Origin: Marchantia polymorpha subsp. ruderalis
Lineage: Eukaryota; Streptophyta; Marchantiopsida; Marchantiales; Marchantiaceae
NCBI GenBank assembly: GCA_037833965.1
Contig: AP031358.1
Coordinates: forward strand, 18,484,001-18,548,000
Reading direction: 5' to 3'
DNA: 64,000 nt
Shown here: piece after piece, positions 33,184 through 44,734 of the stretch
How positions within the stretch are numbered: position 1 is the stretch's first letter
How the letters are laid out: each line of letters begins with the position of its first letter
The notes under the pieces: generated by a model
Databases searched by the model: none
What the model saw: the letters and a program-made list of their open reading frames with translations, nothing else
What the model was told of the DNA's origin: nothing
Position numbers and translations under genes: made by a program

Positions 33184-35510
33184 TCATTCGTCCTTCTTTG
33201 TGTACTTGTCAAGAGCCTGGAGCCGTTCGACAAGCGGTGGATGAGAGTAGTGATATGCTGAGTACCAGGGATTTGTGTTCATTGCTGAAAGGTTTTCCTC
33301 CTGTCACAGTAGTAGTGCAGCATGTTAATATTCAGTACAAAGCTCCTTAAGGATTAATGGATCTTTATAAGAACTCTTTGCCTAAAATTAGAGTTCGTCA
33401 TCTAACCAAACAAAAAGTTTGAATCCAAAACGTACATATCAATACTAACTTTCTCATCTAGAGATGCAAATCCGAAGGATACTCAGAAAAGATAAAACCA
33501 TAAACAGTTTTTGCATTCTTGACCGTACTTGTAACTTGATGAGGCCTCGCAAAGAATCTGCATAACCAAGCTTCCTTGCGAATGCATCGGCCTTTAAAGA
33601 AACAGAAAGCGAAAACTGAGTTTAACACGAACTAAAACTCATGAGAATTTCGAAGAAAGCGAGAATTGTAATCTACTCATTGTTTGTATGTCATCTAAAT
33701 TGTGAGCACCATTTGGTAAATATCGACGCAAAATAGTAGCAACAAAAGTATTGAGCTACTTCAACAACACAATTGTACAGCCGACTACGATACTGCGGCA
33801 AAAGTTTGCAATTGATGTATATGGGGATGAAACGGAGAAGGGTGGAAGGGAACGTTAACCTGAAACTCGAATGCCCTGCTGACCAGGTTGAGGCCAAAGC
33901 TAACAAGATGTTGCAAGGGCATGATTGTATGCTGCATGTTTCAAGAAATCGAGACGGTCAGAAACGAGATATAAGACCAGAAAAAAGTTATACCTCTTAC
34001 AACACAAATTGTTCAACTAAACTTCTACTGTACATCAAAGATGTGAAAACAAATGTATTTCTTCAAGATTCAAAAAAATGGCAAACTCTCAAGAAAATTA
34101 AGAACTACGGAGCTATGTCAACGAAGGATATTGATGACACAACTCATTTGATCTGGCTATCACCATTTATCTCCATCAGCTGTTGGTCAATATTAAGTAC
34201 ATAACTGAAGAGGAGAGGGAAAGAACCTGGAATAACACGAGGCCAATAAGAACAGGCTGGGTTGAGAAACCAAAACTTCGGAAAAGATCAGTTGAATTGC
34301 GAACTAATGTATAACCGCCGAATTGCATCAGCGTAAGAACCTGTCAAGTTCAAGCTAATCAGTCAAGCTCAATGGTCGATTCAAGTTGTCATGTTCTTAA
34401 TAAGATGAATGCATAACGTACAATCCGGAGCTACAGGTAAATAACACCCTCTGTGAACTCAAATCATCCGGTAAGCAACGAGTAAGGTTTTCGACAGTAG
34501 CCGTCTGTCCTAAGCAACCATCAAGTAAGAAAACTTGGAGAACAATTTGTGTATACAAATATGAAAGGCCTGCATGAGTGCTTGGTCTGAATTTAAACAC
34601 TCCAAAAACATGAAATACTGTGATCAGCTGTTAGTAAATACCTGCATGGCTACAAAGGAATACATGGTATGACTAAGCTGCCAGTGGCCAAGTTCATGTG
34701 CGAGAACTGCTACGACCTCTTCCTCCTTACACTGCAAATTTCGTCATCTGGTCAGCATCGAATCTCTTCACTTTGATGATATAGGCACAAAGATCGTTGA
34801 TAGATGCAAAAGCACGATCGTCCGGATTTAAGTTACAACCATAGTAACAACATTCCTTCTAGAAAACCAACTGACTTCAGATAAAGCAATGGAACATATA
34901 TTGCTTATTCCAATGAAGCAACAATTCACCAGAAGTACCTGTTGTATAAGTGTATCATAAAGCACAATGCGCTTGCTGTTGAAAAATCCATACATGTATG
35001 CCTGCAAAACCGTATCATCTTATACCTTGAATATCAACGAAGCATGAGACAGAAGAACATCCATGTATGATCTGAGCACGAATCCACGAATGTGTATCAA
35101 CTTACATTGCTATGGCTAGATCTTGTGGATCCGTCAATGACAAACAGCTTCTTCAAGGGAAACTTTAGTAATGACGCCAGCTTCTCGATTTTTGCCCTCA
35201 GCTCTCCTTCGGGCAGCTGTGCAGATATGCCCAGCAGGACCCATATGTTAGCGATGCGCACCGCATTGCACCGTGGGAGTAACATGATTCACACCTTCAG
35301 GCAGTTCCAAGGTAAATGGCTGCTGACAACATATGTCTTCCAGACAAACATTGACAGGCAACAATAAACGCTTGAACCCCGATTTGAAATACTTACTGGA
35401 GTGAACTTGTTAAACAGTCGGGCAATGAGAACGGGATAAATAGCCATCATCCCGAGTGACAAAACCAGCATGAATCCCCACAAATAAAGAGCAAGGTATG
35501 GACCTCCTTT
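33184..35510 (-). CDS. STE24: CAAX prenyl protease STE24, 5'-truncated (copy 2)
   Basis: Same eight-exon C-terminal STE24 fragment as copy 1: 35510-35397, 35216-35106, 35001-34939, 34731-34642, 34340-34227, 33931-33860, 33591-33529 and 33300-33184 (TGA). It gives 247 residues, all splice dinucleotides GT/AG, no stop. The HELGH zinc motif and the EFQAD ligand are intact. Unlike copy 1 it has the conserved Ala in SRAFEFQADAFA and Asn in EENLSAMN. Other differences are conservative (Leu/Val in the exon 4 end, Leu/Met in exon 5). The acceptor before exon 7 is TTAAAG rather than TTACAG. The N-terminal ~177 residues are missing here too, so the truncation predates the duplication. Whether it is expressed from the upstream F-box/kelch promoter cannot be told. 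Confidence 0.87.
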
Positions 35511-35746
35511 CTGCAGACATTGGAAAACGCAGAGGACATATTAGCAAGGCACATGCAGTCATACGTTCTCGATTATGACTCGATAGACCCATCTAACTCT
35601 GTACTACCCTCCTCCGGAATTACCATGCTTCCGCCCATTCCTGCGCAACGACCACCTCCCACGACACCCCTTCTTCTTCATCGATCGAGGTCCGAACTGC
35701 GTCTTCCCAAGCACCTACCGCCATCGCGAATCATTGGTCTCAGCTC

Positions 35747-37088
35747 TTACTTCAGAGAAAACGACCCACCACGAGTGCCATCCCGCATAATCCCACCTCT
35801 CGCGACTCCGATGATGCTCCATCTCTCACTGCCTTCCGCCTTCGGACTGTATGCATGAATCTGTGGTAAAAACAGGCCGACCCCTCGCTCACCGCCGATC
35901 ACGAACAACTCGTCGCTCACGGCTTTGAAGCCCAGGCCCCAACCATTGGTGTTCTCGGCCCGATGAGGAACCTTCTCCAGGAGTTGCCACTGGTTCTTCT
36001 CCTTGTCGTAGGACATCAACATGTTCTCGATGATGTTGATGCCATACAGCTGATTGTTCAGGACGGCGATCAAAGGTGGCGCGACTTGGGTGCTCGGGAC
36101 GAACTTCTTGGGCCACATGTCCTCAATTAGATTCCAGGTTTTCATCGCCGGGTCATACACCTCTCCCGAATTGAGTATGATCGACTGTTGTTGACTGCCA
36201 ATGACGTGGAACTTGCCGTCCATCACAAATCCCGAGCAGCACTTCCTCTCCGTGTTCATGTCAGGCAGCATGAGTCGGTTTCGGAGTTGTACCTCTCGAC
36301 CGACTTCAGAAGACTCCTTCGACTCCTACCTCCGGCGAAGTAGGCAAATTGTCCGAAGCTGGCCGAGCCGAATAGACACCGATCAGTATGCATTTTCGGA
36401 GTCGTCGACCACGCACTCCTGATGGTGTCGAATCTCCACACTACGTATCCATCTCCGCCTTGCCCTAGGACCATCAAGTTCAGCCCGGCCACCATGCTCT
36501 CCTTGTCGCACGAGTGAAACATGAAATCGCTAGGGCACGGTGGTATCACCACCCAATCGTTCACGGTGGGTCGATACGCCCGCCATTTCTTATCGACATC
36601 CGTTACTCCTAAAATAATCACCCAATCTTCGCGAACGGATTGCAGCCTTCGAGCCTTGTACAGCTCCGGGTGCAGCAGATACGCCTTCCACTTCTTGCAC
36701 ACCAGAGCCATGTCGTATACCTTCGAACGCGGAATCCTAGTCAAACACAGTTGCCCCAGCTCGTCGTGAATACTAGGGAAGTAATCTCATATCCTCGCAC
36801 GTCTTGCTGATCTTGCTCAAGGTCGCAGGGTTTGACAACCCCCATGTCCGGGCACTGGTGATTCCGCAGAGCTAGCTCGCTCGATAATCCATCGGCGACC
36901 ACGGCGTTGTCTTCCACGCCGGCGAAACAATTTCTCGGCTCGCTGCTCTGCAATCTCTTGAGGGCTGCGATCACGCACGGCCATTCCCACCGAGCCCCGC
37001 TTGCGAGAAGCCGGCTCCGCGCGCATGGACAGCGACGACGCGGTGGCAGTCTACGGCAGTCCATTCCGCCCTGCCCCCATGGCTCCAT
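35747..37088 (-). pseudogene. F-box/kelch-repeat protein, SKIP11-like, two frameshifts (copy 2)
   Basis: Second copy, again in three frames: N-terminal part from 37088, F-box plus first kelch repeats ending at 36256, and remaining kelch repeats 36271-35747. The F-box text is IHDELGQLCLTRIPRSK, closer to the family form than copy 1. The two frame breaks lie at exactly the same bases as in copy 1: CTTCCCTAGTATTCAC before the F-box, and GACTCATGCTGCC between kelch repeats. Apart from these the frames are clean, with no extra stops. The 3' end abuts STE24 copy 2 by 236 bp. Translation of a full-length adaptor would need two frameshifts, so it is called a pseudogene. Confidence 0.82.
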
Positions 37089-37528
37089 TCTCCACCCTGT
37101 GCGTTCTAACAGAGCGCCTCCGAGGCCGTCTCTGGTCCGGCTCCTGGCTCGTATGAACCAGCTGCGGTTCCAGCGCCCTCGCCCTTCATCAAAAAAATAT
37201 TTTCGATTTCTTGTACCAACCTAGCTATTAACATTAAATTATAACTCAAACATACTTGTTTTTATTTTACACTATTTTTCCCTCTACTACTAACATCAAA
37301 TCCCTCTTCGTATAACTAATCAAAGTGAGTCGTCATGTTAGACTCACAGTTATGTTTTTCACGTTTATTTTGACCTTGTTGTGGATGATATAGAGAAGGT
37401 TACAGATTTCTTATTCCATGTGCAATTTCTTTTGACACCTTGATAACAAGTTGGATTGGCCTTCACATTAAATTCTTAGGATTCATTTCGATTAATCCAT
37501 TGAACCTCCTATCCCTTGACACTCAAAG
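37089..37528. other. presumed 5' region of F-box/kelch copy 2
   Basis: Matches 9713-10149: short GC-richer leader followed by AT-rich DNA. No promoter motif assigned. Confidence 0.35.
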
Positions 37529-39435
37529 GAAAAGATGCACAGGGGAAGATTTCCTACACAGTCACGAGCACAAACCTACTGCCATTCATCTCTTTCATTG
37601 GAAGAAATATAAGCAAGATTCAGTGCACTTTGAGAAGGAGTTGGAGCAATCTTTGGGACCATTTTTTCACGTCATGCAGTGCGTAAGATCCAGTTCAATA
37701 ACTTTCTTATGATTACATGGCAAATTAACTTAGTTTTAAAATGAGGAGAGGTTTTCATACTAACATGATATTTGGGAAGTATGATATAATGATTTTGATG
37801 CGAAAAGAGTGATAGTTGGAAACCGTAATTCAGAAGTTAATGTCACCTCCATGTCACGGGGACACGTGGTATATGTCGTAAATAACAGTTTTGATACTCG
37901 GTTTGTGGCCGCAAAGTTTTCTCAGAATTAATTCTTGCGAAAAATATCGCTTGTATTTTTTTTGTATTTCGATGAGTTACGCTTCCAGCACATTTGTAAT
38001 TATAATTATCAAAGAAGATTGTAAAAACTTATGATTTATACCTAAACAATTTTTACGGATTTTACATTTTTTTTCAGAACAAGCTTTCTTACACAAAACG
38101 AAATTCTCCGTAATAGTACATTGTTCAAATTAAATGCAAATATTTGATTTAAAATTTTCAGTTCTCATTCATACACATTAATTTGAATGTTAACATATTT
38201 TTTGTAATATTTACACTTGTTAGATATATAAATTTTTAGCTTGAGATTTTATGGTCATGAAATGCTTAATTTCTTATTAATCGAATTAGCTTGTACAAAT
38301 TACAAAACAATTACATTGTTTTGTAATGATAGTGAACAGTTCGATTTTCTAGAAACGGTGGACGCTGTATGAGAAACTGCTACTCTCATTGACCCCTGAT
38401 AGGAAGAAGCGCTCAACCTATTCCTTGCTTCTGGACGTGTGTGCGAGATGCTGTACTGTTGTGCCTGCAAACATCTGCAGGTTCTCGCAAATGATGAACG
38501 GATTCAATTCGATTTCTACATGTGATCCACGAAAAGACTTCCAGGGCCGATCAGTTACTGTGTCACAGAATAAATTTCAACATGTGATATACTCCATGAC
38601 ACAGTGACGCCGGCGTCATGTAATTTCCGCACAGTTCAAATCAGCAGCGGTTTATGAAGATCCGTGGGAACGAGTCAGGACAAAGCACTTATACAGTCAA
38701 ACCATTTCTGGTACGTTTTGGAAGTACCTGTTTCCCATTTTTAAAACGAGAGGAAAACGTTGCTGCAATTTGTAGTTTAATTAATAATGTAATCTCTATG
38801 CTTTCAATTTCAGGAGCTAAAAGGAGGCAATATTTTCCACCTTCTCGAATTTCGATTTTGCTGACGTCAACATGAAATGTGACCGTGGTTTTACTGGTGA
38901 GAACAAAATCTTCATCAGGGTATACTACTCAACGACATCCACCTCCCAAATCCGCACTATATACGAAGAGCTCACAATTGGCTGCAAACCTCTTTCTCAT
39001 TGTACGAGGTTTGCAGCTAATTAAGATTGTGAGGATAATATCCACAGTGATGATTGCCTTTTGTATTATGCAGATCGCATTGAGTACTTATACCGAGAGT
39101 GCAAGCGCTTCCATTTCTAGGAACAGTTTGCAAGCTTAGTCTTGATTTGCACCTGCACGAAGCACTCTCTGTACATGCAAGAGCTCAGAAGTTGGAACTA
39201 TGTCATCTTTGCTGTGAGGATAATTGGATCTGGTTATGTGTGAGGAGTCTCTTCCCTTACTACATGCATCTCAACCGTTTCGTTTACTTATGCTTATTCT
39301 TGGACTACTTCTTCAGACTGATCCCTGTCTAAGCTACTAACCAGATTGTTGTGATTGATTTCAGGCTGTCTCTTTTGGAAACGGTGCACCATCTTTCACC
39401 AAATATTTGAACTTAGCAATTAATCATTGCTAAGA
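37529..39435 (+). CDS. unidentified multi-exon plus-strand gene (unit 2, fuller copy)
   Basis: Exon-like pieces in order. About 37529-37682: GEDFLHSHEHKPTAIHLFHW to GPFFHVMQC, donor GTAAGA. 38353-38607 after CTAG: KRWTLYEKLLLSLTPDRKKR through DPRKDFQGRSVTVSQNKF to TGA. About 38641-38709: SAAVYEDPWERVRTKHLYSQ before GTACGT. 38824-39024: EAIFSTFSNFDFADVNMKCD, GFTGENKIFIRVYYSTTSTS and RTIYEELTIGCKPL. 39367-39435 after TTTCAG: AVSFGNGAPSFTKYLNLAIN. The splice pattern joining them is not settled, since several pieces end in stops. The 38464-39701 portion is missing in unit 1. Family not recognised; exon-like composition and acceptor/donor context are the only support. Confidence 0.38.
38981..39017. 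repeat. 12-bp perfect inverted repeat
   Basis: GCTGCAAACCTC at 38981-38992 pairs with GAGGTTTGCAGC at 39006-39017 across a 13-base loop, and the flanking CTCACAAT/ATTGTGAG also pairs imperfectly. It lies in the segment absent from unit 1, within an exon-like frame. Confidence 0.7.
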
Positions 39436-39732
39436 GATATCGAATCTCTTCCACAGACTCTTGCAAATCTACTTCGCCAGATTTGTACAGTTTGACCTGC
39501 ATTTGTAGGTTGTAAAATCCATTACCTAACTCTCCTTTTCCTTGTCATCGACATGAGTATCAGAACGCAAAAGCATTCGTTCGCTGGAAAATAACATTGA
39601 GTGAAATTCTGTCGAGGCTGAAATCATAGCGTTGATCTTTACTTGATTCTTTGCAGTGGTTCGAGTTGATCCAGCGATTCGGTTGACAGTCTGAAATGTA
39701 AACTTGTTCTAATTAAAGGACGACCATGAATC

Positions 39733-39812
39733 CATCTAGATTACAAAGTGTATTATCATATCGACTGTAATAATACAATCTATATGATAATACACTTTTT
39801 GTAAGCTAGATG
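39733..39812. repeat. 80-nt imperfect hairpin, copy 2
   Basis: Identical arrangement to 11121-11200: 29-nt and 31-nt arms, 20-nt loop, 17 perfectly paired inner bases. Conservation in both units reflects the duplication and is not independent evidence of function. Confidence 0.6.
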
Positions 39813-40239
39813 TTTAGTGTCTCATTGCGCTTGTGTTGTTTAGTGATTGCAGAACTCTCTGTGTGTAGTGTGGAGTGTCATGTGGACAAGGATCTCTCCA
39901 GAAAGGCGTTTTGCGATGTTCATGAGTTCTCACCATACGTGTTAATAATCAACAAATCATTCATGTTGAACACAGGTCAATAGAAACAGTTGAAATATTT
40001 TTCGATCACATTTTTGGAAATGACGAGTATTTCAGTATTGAAGTATTTCTATCTTCATATTCAAAGAAGAGATGTTATTGAGATGGATCACGTTTAAGCT
40101 ATTCATCGTCAAGGTTTCTTACCCTAGACTATCTTAAACATTAATATTCCGTTCCAAATGTTATCCGCTCTTTTATCCCGGGCAATCATTCATTGTTAAG
40201 GTTTCATTATCAATAAGGAAATTTCACATCTTTGCTATC

Positions 40240-40480
40240 AATGTATATATCTATTTTTTTTCCGATACCTTTTTTTTTACACTCAGCATCATTAGTCGTA
40301 GATTTTCTTTCCAAATTCACTGAAAATGCAGGTTTGCCATCAGATTTTTTGTCATTCAGGAGAGTACCATAGTTATCTGTGTTTTTTTCCTTCATGATAA
40401 GTTTGGTTGTTGCAATTGTGCATTTCCTATCTCCTGCCGTTGTTACCACGCCAGCTTTCTTCTCCGACACACAGCTGAAC
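40240..40480 (-). CDS. candidate exon, Lys/Thr/Ser-rich, unidentified (unit 2)
   Basis: Counterpart of 11650-11890: SEKKAGVVTTAGDRKCTIAT and NLERKSTTNDAECKKK are kept, followed by GIGKK because the poly-T tract is one base longer. Mostly amino-acid-changing differences from copy 1 argue against strong selection. Confidence 0.25.
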
Positions 40481-40499
40481 TCATCTTCCGATTGAGATT

Positions 40500-43400
40500 C
40501 TGGTGATGATCATGGACGATGTGACGTGAGCCACAATGATCGACTTCCTGCGCCTAGGAAATGACGGGCTTCTTTGTTCGAGCATGAGCCTATAATTGAC
40601 TCAGATCTTTCAAGATCTCGTAAGACTATTAACAATTGTGGTAACGACATTTGTGCTCTACTTTAAGAGTATTTGTAACTGAACGTCCACAAGCAGTCGA
40701 ATTGCAAGAGCTTTCCTGCTAAGAAACTAACAAATATAAATGTGACAGTTCTGAGCATGCTAGCGATTAAAAATGTGCAAAGATCACGGCCAGCACAAGC
40801 ATGTAATCAGGTTGTAGCACGAAGAATACGAAGTGAATACGGACAATACGAAAGGAGTTTTATATTGCATAATGGTCTGAACATATGCTTGTTCATTGCA
40901 CAATATGATTCTAACCTCTTCTAAATCCTAACATGTCAAAATTCCACAACGAAAGCCTTTATACATGCACTTCTCTCACACCCATGCATGCCCACCTTTT
41001 TCTAAACTCACGTATTTCACCTGATACCTATTGGCAGTTCAGTCCATGGTCAATGATGTTCTACTACGAGTTCTTGTAATTATTCTTGTAACGAATCCGG
41101 GTTAGGAAAAGCATTGCGGTTCTTTGTTGAAAAGTGACTTCTCCCCGCATACTCTTCATGGACCACAATAGGCAACTTACCTCACTTCGGCGAAGAATTT
41201 TAGAAAAAAAAAAAGTAAGGAGTAAGGAATTACGCCCATTCATTTTGGGACCTGAGAAATTGAGCTCTTGCATGATGAAGATGGGAGCCATGGTAAATCT
41301 GACTAACTTAACTTTGGGAACAATTTTTTTTTTTCATTGAAGTGGAAACAAAGCATAACAGATCATAACTAACGGTGACCCGTAGTAGGGATCTATCGAG
41401 TAAAATGGATTATATTGGGTCCCATTCAGCATTCTGATGGGTCCCATCAAGTAAAATTCTCCTCATTTTCCAGACGGGTTGCATTTTTTCGTGTCGCCAG
41501 TTTGTGCATGGCCTTCATGACTCCACGTAATTTCCTGAAATAGATCAAATTCTTCTAATTCTAGAATAATGCAAATATGAATAAGTTAAATGTGTTGATC
41601 TATTGGAATGTTTAGTGTATCAATGACATGTTGTCACAAAATTATTTTTTATTAAAATTAATCATACATATCGAATTTTCAATGGAATTATGTAATTATT
41701 ATCATTTTTATCTTTGAATTAGTACGAATGAAGAGTTAGAATATAAATTTTTAAGAAAAATTGAAGCTGAATTGGTTTCAGTTATTTTGAAAAAACACAC
41801 GAAATTCTTGAAAATAATGAATCGTTTATGTATTCACTTTTCTATGATGATAAGGTTAAAAGTCATGATATACATCTTCTTCTCTAAAAATATTATTTTG
41901 ATATCTCTTAAAATTTAAGTGATTTAGACATTAAAAAATGTCTTCAAACAGTTTTAAAATTTTTTCAGAAGAAACCTGGCTATGTTTTATATTTTTAATC
42001 ATATTCACATCTTATGATAAGTATCTATCATGAAAGATTGGAATTAAGAGAGTATTCAAGGATTTTAAAAAAATAGCTCTAGGCCAAAGTTATAGATAAT
42101 TAATTAATACGTGAATTTGTAAATAAATTTAAAAATTTTTGTAATTATAGATGTTTTGGATCTCAACGACATGATAGTTAGATTTTTATAGAAAATTCAT
42201 TTCTAATGAAAAAAATATGATTTTTAAGAACTTGAGGGATACAAAGAAATAAAATTTTAAAAATATTTCAATTTCAAATATCTGGTTTTTCTAATGATTA
42301 GGAACTAATTTTTTAAACTAATTATTTACTGGTGATGACTATTTGATTGTCAAAAAATTACATTAGGTATTTTATATTTCACGGCATCCATGTGATTAAA
42401 ATCTCATTCCCATATTAATTGTACATCATGCTGTCCTGATTGAGGTTGGAAATAATTCAAAAAATGCTTTATTCTTTTCCATCAAGTTATCTCATAAACT
42501 TGTGATTTTTTCCAAAAAATATCATTATTAGTATAACTTAGTTTCAATATTTAAAATCAATGAGTTTTAATATATTCTTCATGCGTTTGTACTGATATTT
42601 ATGATGATTCATTAATTTTCTTGCGTTAATGATTATTCAATCTCATCAACGTAAAACAATATCAATTCGAAAATTTTTTTATTGATTCATTGCATGTGAT
42701 TTCATTAACAGAACATTTGTTGATTAAATAAAACATTTCAGTTTTATCAACTGAATAATTTATTGTCATATCTTTACAAATTTCATATTTTAAATCTTTT
42801 TGAAAGGCATTCAAGGTTTTAACTTCACTCTTGTTCATGGAAAACATGTCTTTGGAAAATCAATTTTTATTAAATGATTTTTATAAATGATTTAAAAATA
42901 ATTATTTTTTTGTAAAAGTTAAAAATTTCTCTAACATTCTAGATCCTGAAATCAAAACGTGTCATTCTCACATAATGTATGAAGAAGTAGCTCATTGCAT
43001 GGAATAAAATCTCATTTCAATTTGCAACAAATTGAAATATATGGAAATTGAATAAATTTATATTTATATTTGTGATCAAATTTTCATTCTCTCTAGTTTG
43101 ATTCTAATACAGAAATCTTATTAACCATGTTGTGCTGCTCTATATATTTCTTTATCATCACAATATTTAAATGTTTCATATCAGCTTTGATTGCGCTTAA
43201 AATCTCATTTGTATCAAACCATGTCTTCATGACTTCACTCACAAGAATACAACGTAAATATGACAAAAATCTAACGCCAAAAAAAATTAATCACAAAATT
43301 TACAATTGAATGATGATAAAATACCTCTACAGATTTTTCATCATAATTTTTCATACAAAATTGTCTTAACACTCTCTTTTATGAGTAATTCGTTGAAACT

Positions 43401-44070
43401 TTCATATACATGTTGAATCAAATCTAAGCAGATGATTCACAATATAAATGTTTGTATCATTCAATGTAAATAGTGAAATTTGAAATCTTTGCTAACTATA
43501 AGTTGATAATATTAGTAATGTAATAGATTTTATCATATAGGTCATGACTTATACAATGCAATACATGTATAATAGAATATAAATATATTTTAGATGAAAC
43601 AAAAGTGAAGGTTATATAAAGATTATCATTCAAACCTTTTATTTTTAGTTTTTATACATCATCTTCATACTTGTTATTTAATATTTTATTTTAAAGTACA
43701 AATTTTTTTATGTGCAAATCAATAACCTTCATGTAGTATGTACGTAGGTCATGTAAACTCTAAAACACATCATTTGTTTTTTGAAAAATTATGAGAGATA
43801 ACTTACACTCAAAGAAGTAACAAAGTAACTTTTTTCCATGTTATCCATTATAAAGAAAAGAAATAAACTTAATAAAAAGATAATACACAAATTTTGGTTG
43901 AAAAAATATGAATTCTATTTTTCTCATATATATATCTATATACATATTTATACAAGGAGAAAAATCTTCACACAATCATCAAATCCATTTGTTTTGGATC
44001 AATGGGATGGAAATTTATGAATAAGTAAACACAAAGATTGCATATGTGATATATTTATCCAAGACATTCA
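40500..44070. other. AT-rich intergenic block (unit 2)
   Basis: Nearly identical to 11900-15490. No supported gene. Small indels lie at homopolymer tracts, for example around 42860-42900. Confidence 0.5.
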
Positions 44071-44074
44071 TTCC

Positions 44075-44734
44075 TCACCATATTCCTTCTTTATTGATCC
44101 ATTCGAGCAAGTTGATGTATTCTGAGGACTGAGCGGCACATGCGTCGTCATCTTGGTGGACAAAGCATGTTCCGTTTTTTTGCTGCTTTGAATATTGGGA
44201 CAGTAGTCTATAACTTCTAGCTTCAGAAGAAACCTAACAGCTGTGTGGAAGTTTCCTGAAGATACCAGTACTCCAGGCTCTCCACTGCTGGTGTGATTGT
44301 TCTTCTAGCTCATCTGTCAAGCATGTGAGCGCATGCACAGTTCTAGTTCCAGAGTCTGGAGGTCTTTCCACTTCAAAAACTTTAACTCGAGTTTCGTCTT
44401 TGCTGAGAACACCCTTGCTTGCTTATCGCGTCATTTAGAACCAGCATGATCTTGGCTAAGGATAAGGTCAATCGTCTGAAGAAGTTACATTTTGGAACTT
44501 GCTTCGAAATGAAGATAACCTGTGTTGTACACAGGACTTGAAAAATACTTCATATGCTATATGTAAGCTGACAATGATTTAGAACAAGACATTATTCATT
44601 ATAAGTGAAAGTATTACGTTTCTCATAATATTTCTTCTGGCTTCAGAGATTTTGAGTGTAAGATTCTTCAGATGTTTCAATTGCTTTTGATCTTTGGCGC
44701 CTTGATTCTTGGATTTTTTATTTAGAGCCATCAT
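44075..44734 (-). pseudogene. unidentified minus-strand gene, coiled-coil N-terminus (unit 2)
   Basis: Matches 15493-16153. The first piece from ATG 44734 reads MMALNKKSKNQGAKDQKQLK to LKISEAR, then a 1-base deletion shifts the frame. The second piece, 44416-44075, is open except for one TAG: VKVFEVERPPDSGTRTVHAL, then SHQQWRAWSTGIFRKLPHSC, stop, SEARSYRLLSQYSKQQK and DDDACAAQSSEYINLLEWIN. Each unit therefore preserves a different part better. Family unknown. Confidence 0.45.
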
